Assembly: GCF_902859875.1 (NCBI RefSeq)
Contig: NZ_CADIKF010000024.1
Coordinates: 42,999 to 106,998, forward strand
Length of the DNA: 64,000 bases
Reading direction: 5' to 3'
Source: Paraburkholderia solisilvae
GTDB lineage: Bacteria; Pseudomonadota; Gammaproteobacteria; Burkholderiales; Burkholderiaceae
Position 1 is the stretch's first letter, and the number at the start of each line of letters is the position of its first letter. The position numbers were made by a program, and so were the translations under genes. Under the pieces are notes generated by a model. That model saw only the letters and a program-made list of their open reading frames with translations. It was not told where the DNA came from and did no database searches. Below, piece after piece: positions 38,701 to 46,058 of the stretch.

Positions 38701-39567
38701 GGGCGGCTTGCGCCCAAAGGCGCGATCGGCGAACTGATGATCGGCGGCGCGTGCGTCGCGCGCGGCTATGCCGGCCGTCCGGATCTCACGGCGGAGCGCT
38801 TCATTCCCGATTCGTTCGGTACCGAACCCGGCGCGCGGCTGTACCGTTCCGGCGACCTCGTGCGCCTGCGCGCGGACGGCACGCTCGAATTCATCGCACG
38901 CGCCGACGGCCAGGTAAAAATCCGCGGCTACCGGATCGAGCCCGGCGAAGTGGACGCGGCGCTCCTTAGTTGTCCGGGTGTGCGAACGACGGTCACGCTA
39001 TGCCGGAACGATCGCAACGATCGACAGCTCGTCTCGTACGTCGTGCCGCTCGACGCCGCGACGCCGCCCGACGACGACGCGCTGCGCCGTCACTGCAGAC
39101 GGCTATTGCCCGAGTACATGGTGCCCGCGCATTTCGTATTGATCGACTCGATCCCGATCACGGCGAACGGCAAGCTCGACCGCGCGATACTGCCCGCGCC
39201 CGCCGACGCCTCGCGAACCGGCCGCCCCGCTCACGAACCGCCGCAAAGCGAAACCGAGCACGCAGTGGCGGCCATCTGGAGCCGCATTCTCGGCATCGAA
39301 CGCATCGGACGCACGGACCACTTCTTCAATATCGGCGGTCATTCGCTACTGGCGACCCAGGTGATCTCGCGACTGCGCGACGAGCTGCGCGTGGAAGTGC
39401 CGCTGCGCACGATCTTCGAGATGCCGACCGTCGCCGACCTTGCGCGCTCCGTCGATCAGGTTCGCGCGCAAGGCACGGCCGCCACCACGGGCCCGGCCCT
39501 CGTCAGCGTGCCGCGCGCAGCGTATCGCGCACGTCACCCGGTCGCGGCGAACGGTGAAATCCGATGA
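32788..39567 (+). CDS. Dimodular nonribosomal peptide synthetase (C-A-PCP-C-A-PCP)
   Basis: 2259-aa megasynthase. Domains by motif: N-linker 1-50; C1 with HHIVSDG at 185-191; A1 with TSGSTGTPKG at 662-671, GYGPTE near 794 and YRSGDVV at 881; PCP1 with VGGHSLL (Ser1043); linker; C2 from 1177 with HHIVSDG at 1309; A2 with TSGSTGTPKG at 1792 and YGPTE near 1930; PCP2 with IGGHSLL (Ser2186). There is no epimerase, methyltransferase or thioesterase domain. The first module begins with a C domain, so the chain starts from an acyl group or another donor. Hand-read specificity residues are about DAFVIAGIWK for A1 and DVYYLGTVFK for A2; neither matches a code I know. The stop overlaps the next NRPS gene by 4 nt. 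Confidence 0.95.
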   Translation: MNHNNSQVTDETGHASRVDALTAEQRHALEQRLIARAHGERDTIPRRQHAESAPLSFAQERLWFFDQLHPRSALYNVPFALRIRAPLHVATLERAINEIVRRHETLRTRFAVVDDKPRQFVENTLSVPLAVHSLLTLPVAERETAAHTLATDEATRAFDLGCAPLLRARLVIVGHDDHLLLLTLHHIVSDGWSMAVLYRELGALYTAFAANQPSPLAPLPIQYADFALWQRSQLDDRTLDTQLAFWREQLDGAPALLALPTDRPRPPVQSYRGGLLPFTIDRHRTAALRTLAQQQGATLFMALLNAFAIFLARITGQQDIVIGTPIANRTREETEDLIGFFVNTLALRTRIDHRTPFRTLLSEIRETTLAAYAHQDLPFERLVEALQPERSLAYNPLFQVLFALQTNGEAPARRAAEPAMPDDQGVSRNGMARFDLALAIIEGDAELTGVFEFSRDLFDDATIAGMAAQFQTLLAAIATQPDWPVERLPLLSAAARHALVHDWNGPRYPYEPDLPFPEWFARIADSLPEHIALEAPDGRLSYRELNRRARGIAAALAARHIGPEDRVGVCLRPSAALAVAFIGVLQAGAVYVPLDPSLPCRRLTAMTKDAGVRIVLADPREPHDWIEAGIELLDPASGNAAHPQPARTPHLSPAHCAYIVFTSGSTGTPKGVALTHQGLARVVFNQRVLLRLTPADRVLHFATIGFDASIFEMVLAFSAGAHLTFAPPDARAPGPSLATLLRSERITAAVLPPAACAMTPAADLPDLALLIMAGEAVEPAVAARWSEGRRLFNGYGPTEATIWASTGGYDPSGSRVPIGRPCINTRLYVLDALGEPVPPGVAGELYIGGDGLARGYVGRPDLTAERFVPDPFSGEPGARLYRSGDVVRMRADGMLEFLARADNQLKIRGFRIEPGEIEAVLGGAPGVGNAAVLARGEGAERRLEAHVAPAGPTLDEEAVRRYLRERLPGYMMPSTLHVHATLPVTPNGKIDRTALATQPAPARAPSEPPRTATEQVIAKIWAELLETGTIDIHRSFFEVGGHSLLAARLVSRLRDRLAVELPLRAVFEAPTVAGLAATIDRARASAQPAAARSPSDAATLDELFRALTPSADAQHTGDAIDAALRQQLTGARDGANAAASTDAASIDTMSAADKRALLARMLAAPAAAEPAAAARCAPLSFAQERLWFFDQLHPRSALYNVPFALRIRAPLHVATLERAINEIVRRHETLRTRFAVVDDKPRQFVENTLSVPLAVHSLLTLPVAERETAAHTLATDEATRAFDLGCAPLLRARLVIVGHDDHLLLLTLHHIVSDGWSMAVLYRELGALYTAFAANQPSPLAPLPIQYADFALWQRSQLDDRTLDTQLAFWREQLDGAPALLALPTDRPRPPVQSYRGGLLPFTIDRHRTAALRTLAQQQGATLFMALAAVVQLLLCRYSGENDIVIGTPIANRTRAEFEDLIGFFVNTLALRTRIDDHAPFRTLLSDVRETTLAAYAHQDLPFERLVEALQPERTLGHNPLFQVMLLFQAATGTAAAQDEEPHAPADHPPDLLTGTSKFDLTIALAEAGDTLAGAIEYSSDLFDAATLSAMAAHLANLIGAIAERPDAPVAQLDFLGADERAQLLAGLAQPAAAPAAATAGPTIDGLVARAAAATPDARALEFADATLTYGELDARTDRLARLLRERGVGPDVRVGLWLDRSAALVVAMLAVWKAGGAFVALDMGNPPERLAGMLADAQVDLVVTARAHEFPLATPVALLDLEAEEAGLASYPAQAPECCNAPAQLAQIIFTSGSTGTPKGVMIEHRQLLWLLDAMASASIEPHDRVAQSSSPAFDVMAYECWGALTAGACLVGIARDELLVPANLAATLAARRVSVIYQTAALFNQTAAHRPDAWRGVRLLLVGGDVVEPAKVRAAMAESQIPVFKHTYGPTETTVFCSVQTLTDAPAPREPLSLAPALPHARLYVVDRLGRLAPKGAIGELMIGGACVARGYAGRPDLTAERFIPDSFGTEPGARLYRSGDLVRLRADGTLEFIARADGQVKIRGYRIEPGEVDAALLSCPGVRTTVTLCRNDRNDRQLVSYVVPLDAATPPDDDALRRHCRRLLPEYMVPAHFVLIDSIPITANGKLDRAILPAPADASRTGRPAHEPPQSETEHAVAAIWSRILGIERIGRTDHFFNIGGHSLLATQVISRLRDELRVEVPLRTIFEMPTVADLARSVDQVRAQGTAATTGPALVSVPRAAYRARHPVAANGEIR
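32944..33695 (+). repeat. 752-bp near-identical direct repeat, copy 1 (first half of C1)
   Basis: This stretch, covering most of the N-terminal half of condensation domain 1, recurs 3372 bp downstream at 36316-37067. By eye I found one substitution (position 33627 vs 36999 region). Identity stops sharply at both ends. Confidence 0.93.
36316..37067 (+). repeat. 752-bp near-identical direct repeat, copy 2 (first half of C2)
   Basis: Second copy of the repeat, in condensation domain 2. Downstream of it the two C domains remain homologous but clearly diverged, so the identical block points to recent module duplication or gene conversion. Confidence 0.93.
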
Positions 39568-42500
39568 ACGAGGCCGCGGCAGACATCTCGCCGGAATATG
39601 GCGCACACGATACCGGCTTGCCGGACGTGTTCATGTTTCCGCTGTCGTTCGCACAGGAGCGGTTGTGGTTTCTCGATCAGCTCCAGCCCGGCCAGCCGGT
39701 GTACAACATGTACGACATCGTCCCGTGGCAAGGCGCGATGTCGCTCGTCGCGCTCAGACGCGCACTCGACGCGCTGATCGCGCGGCACGAAACGCTGCGT
39801 ACGCACTTCGCCGTCGAGGCCGGCGAACCGGTACAGATCGTCACGCCCGCCGCCGCGGCGCCGCTCGAAACAACCGATCTCTCGAGTGTGCCCCGCCACG
39901 ACCGCGCGGCCGCTGCGCAGACACTCGCCGTCGCGCAGGCGGCACGACCGTTCGACCTCGGTCGCGCGCCGCTCTTCCGCGTCCACGCAATCCACCTTGC
40001 GCCCGACGAACATCAGCTCGTGCTGACCATTCACCATATCGTCGCCGACGGCTGGTCGATGCGCGTGCTGTTCCGTGAACTGAGCGCGCTTTACGTGGCC
40101 TTCGTGGAAGAACGCGCGGCATCGCTCACGCCGTTATCCGTTCAGTACGCGGATTTCACGATCTGGCAGCGCGAATCGCTCAAAGGCGAGCCGTTCGAAC
40201 GGCAACTCGCGTTCTGGCGATCCCAGCTCGAAGACGCGCCGCCGCTACTCGAACTTCCCACCGACCGCCCTCGCCCGGCGGTGCCCACCTATCGGGGCGC
40301 CCTTCACAATTTCTCGCTGGACACAGCGCTTACGCAGGCGGTGCGAAGCTTCGCGCAGCGCGAAGGCGCCACGCCGTTCATGGTGCTCCTTGCGGCGTTC
40401 AAGCTATTGCTTGCCCGCTATAGCAACGAACGCGATATCGTCGTCGGCACGCCGATCGCGAACCGCACGCGTGTCGAACTCGAAGCGCTGATCGGCTTCT
40501 TTGCCAATACGCTCGTCCTGCGCAGCCGGATCGACGATACGCAGGACTTTCGCGAACTGCTTGCGCGCCTGCGCGAGACCACACTGGCCGCCTACGCGCA
40601 GCAGGACATGCCGTTCGAGCGGCTGGTCGAGGAACTGCGGCCGCAGCGCGCGTTGAACCACAACCCGCTGTTCCAGGTGATGTTCGTGCTCAACGCGTTC
40701 GACGAAGCCGGCCGCGGTGAAGAGGACGACAACGATAGCTACCGCGAGATCGGAATCGGCACGGCCAAGTTCGATCTTCATCTGTCGATGATCGAAGTGC
40801 GCGGCAGACTGCGCGGCATCATCGAATACGCAACCGATCTCTTCGATGCGGCGACCGTCGAGCAGCTCGCACAGCACTTCACGACACTGCTTCGCGCGGC
40901 GCTCGCCAACCCGGGCCAGCCGGTCGGCACCCTGCCGTTGTTCGACGCAGACGAACACGCCGCGGTACTCGCTATCGCGGCATCGCCGTGGCCGGCAGTG
41001 GACGAGCCTGAACTGGTCCACCTGCGCGTCGCCGCGCAGGCCGAACGCACGCCGTCGGCCGTCGCGCTCGTGCAGGGCGAACGCACGCTCACCTATGGCG
41101 AACTCGAGCGACGCGCACAACGTCTCGCCCACCGGCTGGCCGCGCGCGCGGTCGGCCCGGACGTGCCGGTCGGCATCTACATCGGCCGTTCGATCGAGCA
41201 GGTCGTCGCGGTCCTCGCGGTATTGAAGGCAGGCGGTTGCTATGTGCCGCTCGATCCCACCTATCCCGGGAACCGGCTCGCGGACATCTGCGCTGACGCA
41301 GCGCTCGCACTCGTGATCACGGACGGCACGCAGCCGCCGTTTCCGGTTCCGCACCTGGTGCCCGTCGATGCGCAAGCGAACGACGCGTCGCCGGTTGCGC
41401 TCGCCGCCGTGCCTCGCGCCGCGCTCGCCTATGTGCTGTACACGTCCGGGTCGACCGGACGGCCGAAGGGCGTAGCGATGCCGCACGGGCCGCTTGCCAA
41501 TCTGATTGCGTGGCAGCACGACACATCACCGGCGCCGGCGCGCGTATTGCAGTTCACGTCGCTCAATTTCGACGTGTCCGCACAGGAAATCTTCTCGACA
41601 CTCGTTGCGGGCGCAACCCTCGTGCTTGCAAGCGAGGACGAACGGCGCGATCCGCTCGCGCTGCTCGAGCGCCTCGCGGCCGATCGGATCGAGCGCATCT
41701 TCCTGCCGGCCGTCGCGCTCCAGGCGCTCGCCGCCGCCGCAGCGGAAACCTCGCACTCATCTGAACTGGCCTTGCGCGACATCGTGACGGCCGGCGAACA
41801 ACTGCAGATATCGCCGCAACTGAGGCAGTTCGCGCGGCGCCACCGCATCGGCGTGCTGCGCAACCAGTACGGGCCAACGGAAACGCATGTGGTGTCCGAA
41901 TGGACGCTTGCCGGCCCACCCGACGACTGGCCCGAGCAGCCGCCGATCGGCCGCGCGATTGCCGGTGCCCGCCTCTATGTGCTCGATCGGCACGGCGCGC
42001 CTGTACCTGAGCGCGTCCCCGGCGAGCTGTACATCGGCGGCTGTGTGCTCGCGCGCGGCTATCTCGGGCGCCCCGACGCGACCGCGGCAAGCTTTCTGCC
42101 CGACCCTCATGCGCCGCTGCGAGACGCACGCATGTATCGCACCGGCGACCTCGCGCGGCGACGCGGCGATGGAGCCATCGAATACCTCGGGCGCCTCGAC
42201 AGGCAGATCAAGGTGCGCGGCGTTCGCGTCGAGCCCGCCGAGATCGAAGCCGTCCTGCGCGAGGCCGACGGCATACGGGACGCGGCCGTCGTCGACCAGC
42301 CGGACCCTGGCGGAGGCCGGTGTGTCGTCGCCTATCTGCTCGGCAGCGAGGGCATCGAATGCGACGTGCGCGCGCTGCGGCGTCATTGTCGCGAGCGGCT
42401 GCCGGAGCCCATGGTGCCGGCTGCGTTCGTCGCGCTCGACGCGTGGCCGCTCACGCCGAGCGGCAAGATCGACCGCGCGGCGCTTCCCGCGCCGCAATGG

Positions 42501-42848
42501 GCTGCGGAGCGCCTCGACGCCGCGCCCGCAGCCGGCCCGAGCGCGCAGCCGGAAACATCGCTTGAAAACGCGTTGGCGGCGATCTGGCGGGAGGTGCTCA
42601 AGGTCGATCCGATCGGCATGCACGACAACTTTTTCGATCTGGGCGGCCACTCGCTGCTCGCGACGCGCGTCGTCGCCCGGATCCGCGCCCGGCTCGGCAT
42701 TGCGCTTCCTCTGCGCCGGCTGTTCGAGGCGCCGACCGTCGCGGGACTCGCGACGGCAATCCTTGAAGCGGAACTCGCGCACGGCCAGTCCGAAGCCGGC
42801 GAGTCGACGCAACACCAGACAGCAGGTGATAACGGAGAACCCACGTGA
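39564..42848 (+). CDS. Monomodular nonribosomal peptide synthetase (C-A-PCP), no thioesterase
   Basis: 1094-aa synthetase. The C domain has HHIVADG at 157-163; the A domain has TSGSTGRPKG at 627 and NQYGPTE; the PCP has LGGHSLL with Ser1030. Only about 60 residues follow, with no thioesterase, reductase or terminal C domain. Hand-read A-domain residues are about DVQFVAQVVK, resembling proline codes such as DVQ(L/F)IAHVVK except for one position; proline or a proline-like residue is therefore a tentative call. ATGA overlap with the upstream NRPS and TGATG overlap with the MbtH gene show tight coupling. Product release must use another enzyme or a non-enzymatic step. Confidence 0.95.
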   Translation: MNEAAADISPEYGAHDTGLPDVFMFPLSFAQERLWFLDQLQPGQPVYNMYDIVPWQGAMSLVALRRALDALIARHETLRTHFAVEAGEPVQIVTPAAAAPLETTDLSSVPRHDRAAAAQTLAVAQAARPFDLGRAPLFRVHAIHLAPDEHQLVLTIHHIVADGWSMRVLFRELSALYVAFVEERAASLTPLSVQYADFTIWQRESLKGEPFERQLAFWRSQLEDAPPLLELPTDRPRPAVPTYRGALHNFSLDTALTQAVRSFAQREGATPFMVLLAAFKLLLARYSNERDIVVGTPIANRTRVELEALIGFFANTLVLRSRIDDTQDFRELLARLRETTLAAYAQQDMPFERLVEELRPQRALNHNPLFQVMFVLNAFDEAGRGEEDDNDSYREIGIGTAKFDLHLSMIEVRGRLRGIIEYATDLFDAATVEQLAQHFTTLLRAALANPGQPVGTLPLFDADEHAAVLAIAASPWPAVDEPELVHLRVAAQAERTPSAVALVQGERTLTYGELERRAQRLAHRLAARAVGPDVPVGIYIGRSIEQVVAVLAVLKAGGCYVPLDPTYPGNRLADICADAALALVITDGTQPPFPVPHLVPVDAQANDASPVALAAVPRAALAYVLYTSGSTGRPKGVAMPHGPLANLIAWQHDTSPAPARVLQFTSLNFDVSAQEIFSTLVAGATLVLASEDERRDPLALLERLAADRIERIFLPAVALQALAAAAAETSHSSELALRDIVTAGEQLQISPQLRQFARRHRIGVLRNQYGPTETHVVSEWTLAGPPDDWPEQPPIGRAIAGARLYVLDRHGAPVPERVPGELYIGGCVLARGYLGRPDATAASFLPDPHAPLRDARMYRTGDLARRRGDGAIEYLGRLDRQIKVRGVRVEPAEIEAVLREADGIRDAAVVDQPDPGGGRCVVAYLLGSEGIECDVRALRRHCRERLPEPMVPAAFVALDAWPLTPSGKIDRAALPAPQWAAERLDAAPAAGPSAQPETSLENALAAIWREVLKVDPIGMHDNFFDLGGHSLLATRVVARIRARLGIALPLRRLFEAPTVAGLATAILEAELAHGQSEAGESTQHQTAGDNGEPT

Positions 42849-43081
42849 TGAACGACAGCAAAAGCGCGATCGACGGCAGCGACCGCAACGACGACGGCCC
42901 GCGCTACAAGGTGGTCGTCAACGACGAACAGCAGTATTCGCTGTGGAGCGCGCAGACCAGCCCGCCGCAAGGCTGGCGGGAAACGGGCGTCGAAGGCGGC
43001 CGCGATCGGTGTCTGGCCCACATCCGCGAGGTGTGGACCGACATGCGTCCGCTGTCGCTGCGCCGTGCAATGGGCGCCTGA
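42848..43081 (+). CDS. MbtH-like protein
   Basis: 77-aa NRPS partner that binds and activates A domains. Signature residues are present: VVVNDEQQYSLWSAQTSPPQGW, the GGRDRCLAHI segment and VWTDMRPLSLRRAM. The ATG lies in a TGATG overlap with the stop of the second NRPS gene. A GTG three bases upstream is an alternative start. Confidence 0.95.
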   Translation: MNDSKSAIDGSDRNDDGPRYKVVVNDEQQYSLWSAQTSPPQGWRETGVEGGRDRCLAHIREVWTDMRPLSLRRAMGA

Positions 43082-43083
43082 TC

Positions 43084-43893
43084 GTGTCAACCACCCGCTC
43101 GCCGCTGCGGATCGCATTGCTCACGTCGGATGATGCGCATCACCGCTATCTCGCCGCGCAATTGAACCAGCGCTTCGGGCTCGCCGCGCTGGTCGTCGAA
43201 CCGTCCCGCAGCCAGCATCGGCGGCTCTGGCGCAGAAGGCGCTGGATCGACTGGGCGGCGCTCGCCTATCACCGCTGCCGCCGGCGCCTGACCGGCCTCG
43301 ACGCGTATCGCGAGAACTATTTCGCGCTCGCGCCGGATGCGCCGGCGTGGCCGGTCACGCCCGATCTGACCGTGGACTGGATCAACCAGCGCGAGGTGGT
43401 CTCGCTGCTCGGCGAGCGGGCGCCCGACGTGACGATCGTGATCTGCACGAGCATCCTGTCGCGCCGCACGCTGGACGCGGCAAACACGACCGTGAACATC
43501 CACGGCGGCTTCCTGCCCTGGTATCGCGGCAACCATTGCTTCTTCTTTGCGCTTTACGAACGCGCATTCGAGCGGATCGGCTCGACCATCCACTTCGTGG
43601 ACGCCGGCGTCGATACCGGCGACATCATCGAGCACGTCGTGCCGCGGCTGGAGCCGGGCGACAGCGCCGAGACACTCTATTGCCGCGCCGAAAAGGCGGC
43701 CATCCATCGGCTCGTCGACCTGCTCGACGCACTGCAGGCCGGCGTGCCGCTGCCGCGCAAACCGCAGCCTCCGGGCGGCCGCCAGTATTACACCCGCGAC
43801 CGCAACCTGTTTCACGACCTGCGCTTCTGGCTAAGGCGCAGGCGCGGAAGACTCGGCATTCCACAGCCGGACGCGTCGACCAACGCGCTGTAA
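43084..43893 (+). CDS. Formyltransferase-family enzyme (N10-formyl-THF dependent)
   Basis: 269-aa protein with the formyltransferase N-terminal fold. The catalytic triad is visible: Asn138 and His140 in NIHGGFLPWYRG, and Asp177 in VDTGDII. There is no C-terminal Fmt-type RNA-binding domain. The start is a GTG two bases after the MbtH stop; no better ATG exists before the conserved LRIALLTSDD strand. In this operon it most likely formylates an amine of the peptide, its building block, or a carrier-bound residue; the side-chain amine of L-Dap is one candidate. Confidence 0.85.
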   Translation: MSTTRSPLRIALLTSDDAHHRYLAAQLNQRFGLAALVVEPSRSQHRRLWRRRRWIDWAALAYHRCRRRLTGLDAYRENYFALAPDAPAWPVTPDLTVDWINQREVVSLLGERAPDVTIVICTSILSRRTLDAANTTVNIHGGFLPWYRGNHCFFFALYERAFERIGSTIHFVDAGVDTGDIIEHVVPRLEPGDSAETLYCRAEKAAIHRLVDLLDALQAGVPLPRKPQPPGGRQYYTRDRNLFHDLRFWLRRRRGRLGIPQPDASTNAL

Positions 43894-43950
43894 CGGCCAC
43901 GCGCAGTCCGGCGCAATGCCGCCCACCACACGCACTGAGCGAGGATGACC

Positions 43951-45039
43951 ATGTCGAAGGTTTATGTACTGTACACAGGCGGCACGATAGGGTGCACGGG
44001 TTCGCCGCTCGCGCCGATGCCGGGGCCTCAGTTCGAGGCGCTCGTCCAGTCCATGCCGGGCCTCGAGAACGGAACCGTGGCCGGTTATGCGGGACTCCAG
44101 TACACGGTCGCGTGGTTCGAGCAACCGCTCGACAGTTCGAACATGACGCCGTCCGACTGGATCACGATCGCCAACGCGCTGGTTGCCGTCTATGCCGATT
44201 ACGACGGCTTCGTCGTGCTGCACGGCACCGATACGATGGCGTTCAGCGCCGCCGCGATGTCGTTCCTGCTGCCTGGGCTTTCCAAGCCCGTCGTGTTCTC
44301 CGGTTCGCAGATCCCACTCGAAGCCACCGTGAACGACGCACTACCGAATCTGACAGGTGCGATCGTGCTCGCCGGTACGACGTCGATTCCCGAAAGCCTG
44401 CTTTACTTCGACTCGCTGCTGTTGCGCGGCAACCGCTCGGTGAAGGTCAATGCGAACCAGTTCGCGGCATTCGCGTCGCCCAATTTTCCGCCGCTCGGCA
44501 CGGTAGGCACAGAGACCACGATCCAGTCGCAACTGGTCTTGCCGGCCCCCGCGTGGAACGTCTCGCTCAGCAACCCCGCCAACCTCTCCGCACTCAGTGC
44601 GCAACTCGCCACACAGGCTCAGGTGATGCCGAACTTTGCCATCATCACGATGATCTTCTATCCGGGTATCACCGCATCGCTCGCGAACGCGATGATCAAC
44701 GGCAGCACGCCCTCGACGAAAGGCGTGGTCATCGAGGCGTTCGGAGAAGGCAACGGGCCGTCCGATCCGGCATTCCTGCAAGTGCTGTCGAGAGCGAACG
44801 ACGCCGGCATCGTACTGATGGCCAACACGCAGGTGCTGACCGGCACCGTCAACATCGGCGCGTATGCAACTGGCCTCGCCGGCGTCGGCGCGATCAGCGC
44901 GTACGACATGGTGCCGTCGGCATCGCTTGCGAAGCTGGCTTGCGTGACGGCCCTCATTCTGCCGCCTGCCAGCATCAAGGCCGCGATGCAAACCAACATC
45001 GCCGGAGAAATCACCCTGCCCTCGACTGCAAACGCGTAG
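43951..45039 (+). CDS. Type I L-asparaginase-like amidohydrolase (AnsA family)
   Basis: 362-aa protein with all asparaginase catalytic elements. These are the nucleophile Thr in LYTGGTIG near residue 12, the Thr-Asp pair in LHGTDTM, and the Lys in RGNRSVK, equivalent to Thr14, Thr91-Asp92 and Lys163 of E. coli AsnA I. VFSGSQIPL and FASPNFPPL also match the type I branch. No signal peptide is seen, so it is cytoplasmic. GAGG sits six bases before the ATG at 43951; an ATG at 43945 is adjacent to it and less likely. It lies 57 nt after the formyltransferase gene. The role could be tailoring, release, amide hydrolysis or self-protection; none is shown. Confidence 0.85.
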   Translation: MSKVYVLYTGGTIGCTGSPLAPMPGPQFEALVQSMPGLENGTVAGYAGLQYTVAWFEQPLDSSNMTPSDWITIANALVAVYADYDGFVVLHGTDTMAFSAAAMSFLLPGLSKPVVFSGSQIPLEATVNDALPNLTGAIVLAGTTSIPESLLYFDSLLLRGNRSVKVNANQFAAFASPNFPPLGTVGTETTIQSQLVLPAPAWNVSLSNPANLSALSAQLATQAQVMPNFAIITMIFYPGITASLANAMINGSTPSTKGVVIEAFGEGNGPSDPAFLQVLSRANDAGIVLMANTQVLTGTVNIGAYATGLAGVGAISAYDMVPSASLAKLACVTALILPPASIKAAMQTNIAGEITLPSTANA

Positions 45040-45084
45040 GCCACGCCGAACGCGCGCCAACCCCAACCGAAGGAGATCTTAGAC

Positions 45085-45819
45085 ATGTTGATGAAACCTT
45101 ATGCACGTTACAAACTGAGCGGCATGGTCCACGAGGACGATTCGCGCTACGCGGTGCTCGAGCCCGGCATGAAGGCGCTGGCCGAGCAACAGATCGCGCC
45201 GCACTACGTGACCGTGCCCGGCGGCAAGCAGGTGCCGCAATATGCGCCCACGGTCGTCGGCACGTCGCTCGCATACGACCCGGCAAGCAATTGCGAGGGT
45301 TACTTCATGTCGTTCAGGTTCCAGACGAACAACAACTGCTATAACTATTCGACGAACATGGCGTCGAACTCGTTCGCGCAGCCGGGGCGCATGCACGGCT
45401 ACTTCCTCACGTCGCCGCCCAGCGGACCCGACGTGGTCAAAGGCGCACAGCTCGATGGGCTCGTGAATCTCGGCGCGGTGACAAAAGAAGAACTGGCGCA
45501 GCATGCGAAAGCGCAAAACGGCGTCGGTCACTACGTTGCGCTGATGATCTCGCCCGGCGATACGTCGGTCGGCTGGCCCGGCGACTACCACTGGGCGCGG
45601 TGCGATGCAACGGCGCAGTTCGATTCATGGTCGCAGAAAGACGGCGGCGATCAGGTAACGAACTTCGACTTTGCAGGCAATCCGATCACGTGGCCACCCA
45701 CCGCCAACTGGACGGTGAACCAGGGTCCGCTGCTGCAAGGGAACCCTAACGACATCGTCGTCGCTTACACGTTCTATTGCTTCATGTACGTCCCTGCCAC
45801 TGGAGTCTCGCTCATCTGA
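45085..45819 (+). CDS. Hypothetical protein, possible papain-fold cysteine hydrolase
   Basis: 244-aa soluble protein I cannot place firmly. Notable motifs are TNNNCYNYSTNMASNSFAQPGR (Cys85), GHYVALMISPGD, and GDYHWARCDATAQFDSW (His169), with WPPTANWT later. An NxCYNY block plus a DYHW block suggests an NlpC/P60- or CHAP-like Cys-His enzyme, but this is pattern inference only. No signal peptide. A strong AAGGAG Shine-Dalgarno lies nine bases before the ATG. It follows the asparaginase-like gene by 45 nt and appears to be the last gene of the operon. Confidence 0.82.
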   Translation: MLMKPYARYKLSGMVHEDDSRYAVLEPGMKALAEQQIAPHYVTVPGGKQVPQYAPTVVGTSLAYDPASNCEGYFMSFRFQTNNNCYNYSTNMASNSFAQPGRMHGYFLTSPPSGPDVVKGAQLDGLVNLGAVTKEELAQHAKAQNGVGHYVALMISPGDTSVGWPGDYHWARCDATAQFDSWSQKDGGDQVTNFDFAGNPITWPPTANWTVNQGPLLQGNPNDIVVAYTFYCFMYVPATGVSLI

Positions 45820-45833
45820 GCGAGAACGCGCGG

Positions 45834-45859
45834 GCGGCGGGGCATGCGCGCCCCGCCGC
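45834..45859 (+). terminator. Strong GC hairpin after the peptide operon
   Basis: Arms GCGGCGGGGC and GCCCCGCCGC (10 bp) around a six-base ATGCGC loop, about 15 nt after the last stop. There is no T-run, so it is a possible factor-dependent terminator or mRNA-stabilising hairpin. Confidence 0.45.
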
Positions 45860-46058
45860 GCGGCCGCGTGCGGCATACGGACACCTCGCGTAATCGACAA
45901 GCCCCTGCCAGACCAGCGAGCGGCCTGCCTTACCCGATAACAGCCGAGCGCTGCGCCTGCGGGCTCACCCAGGGATTTCCCCTGGTACGCGGCGGGCAAC
46001 TAACAAAAGCCGCGGCCTGATGCGCGTACATCGTTCAGGTCAGGACGGCGGCGGCGAG

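Noticed and set aside
43347..45344. 665-codon plus-strand frame across the formyltransferase and asparaginase-like genes
   Set aside because: Runs in another frame through several genes with good motifs and ribosome sites; product is low-complexity Arg-rich.
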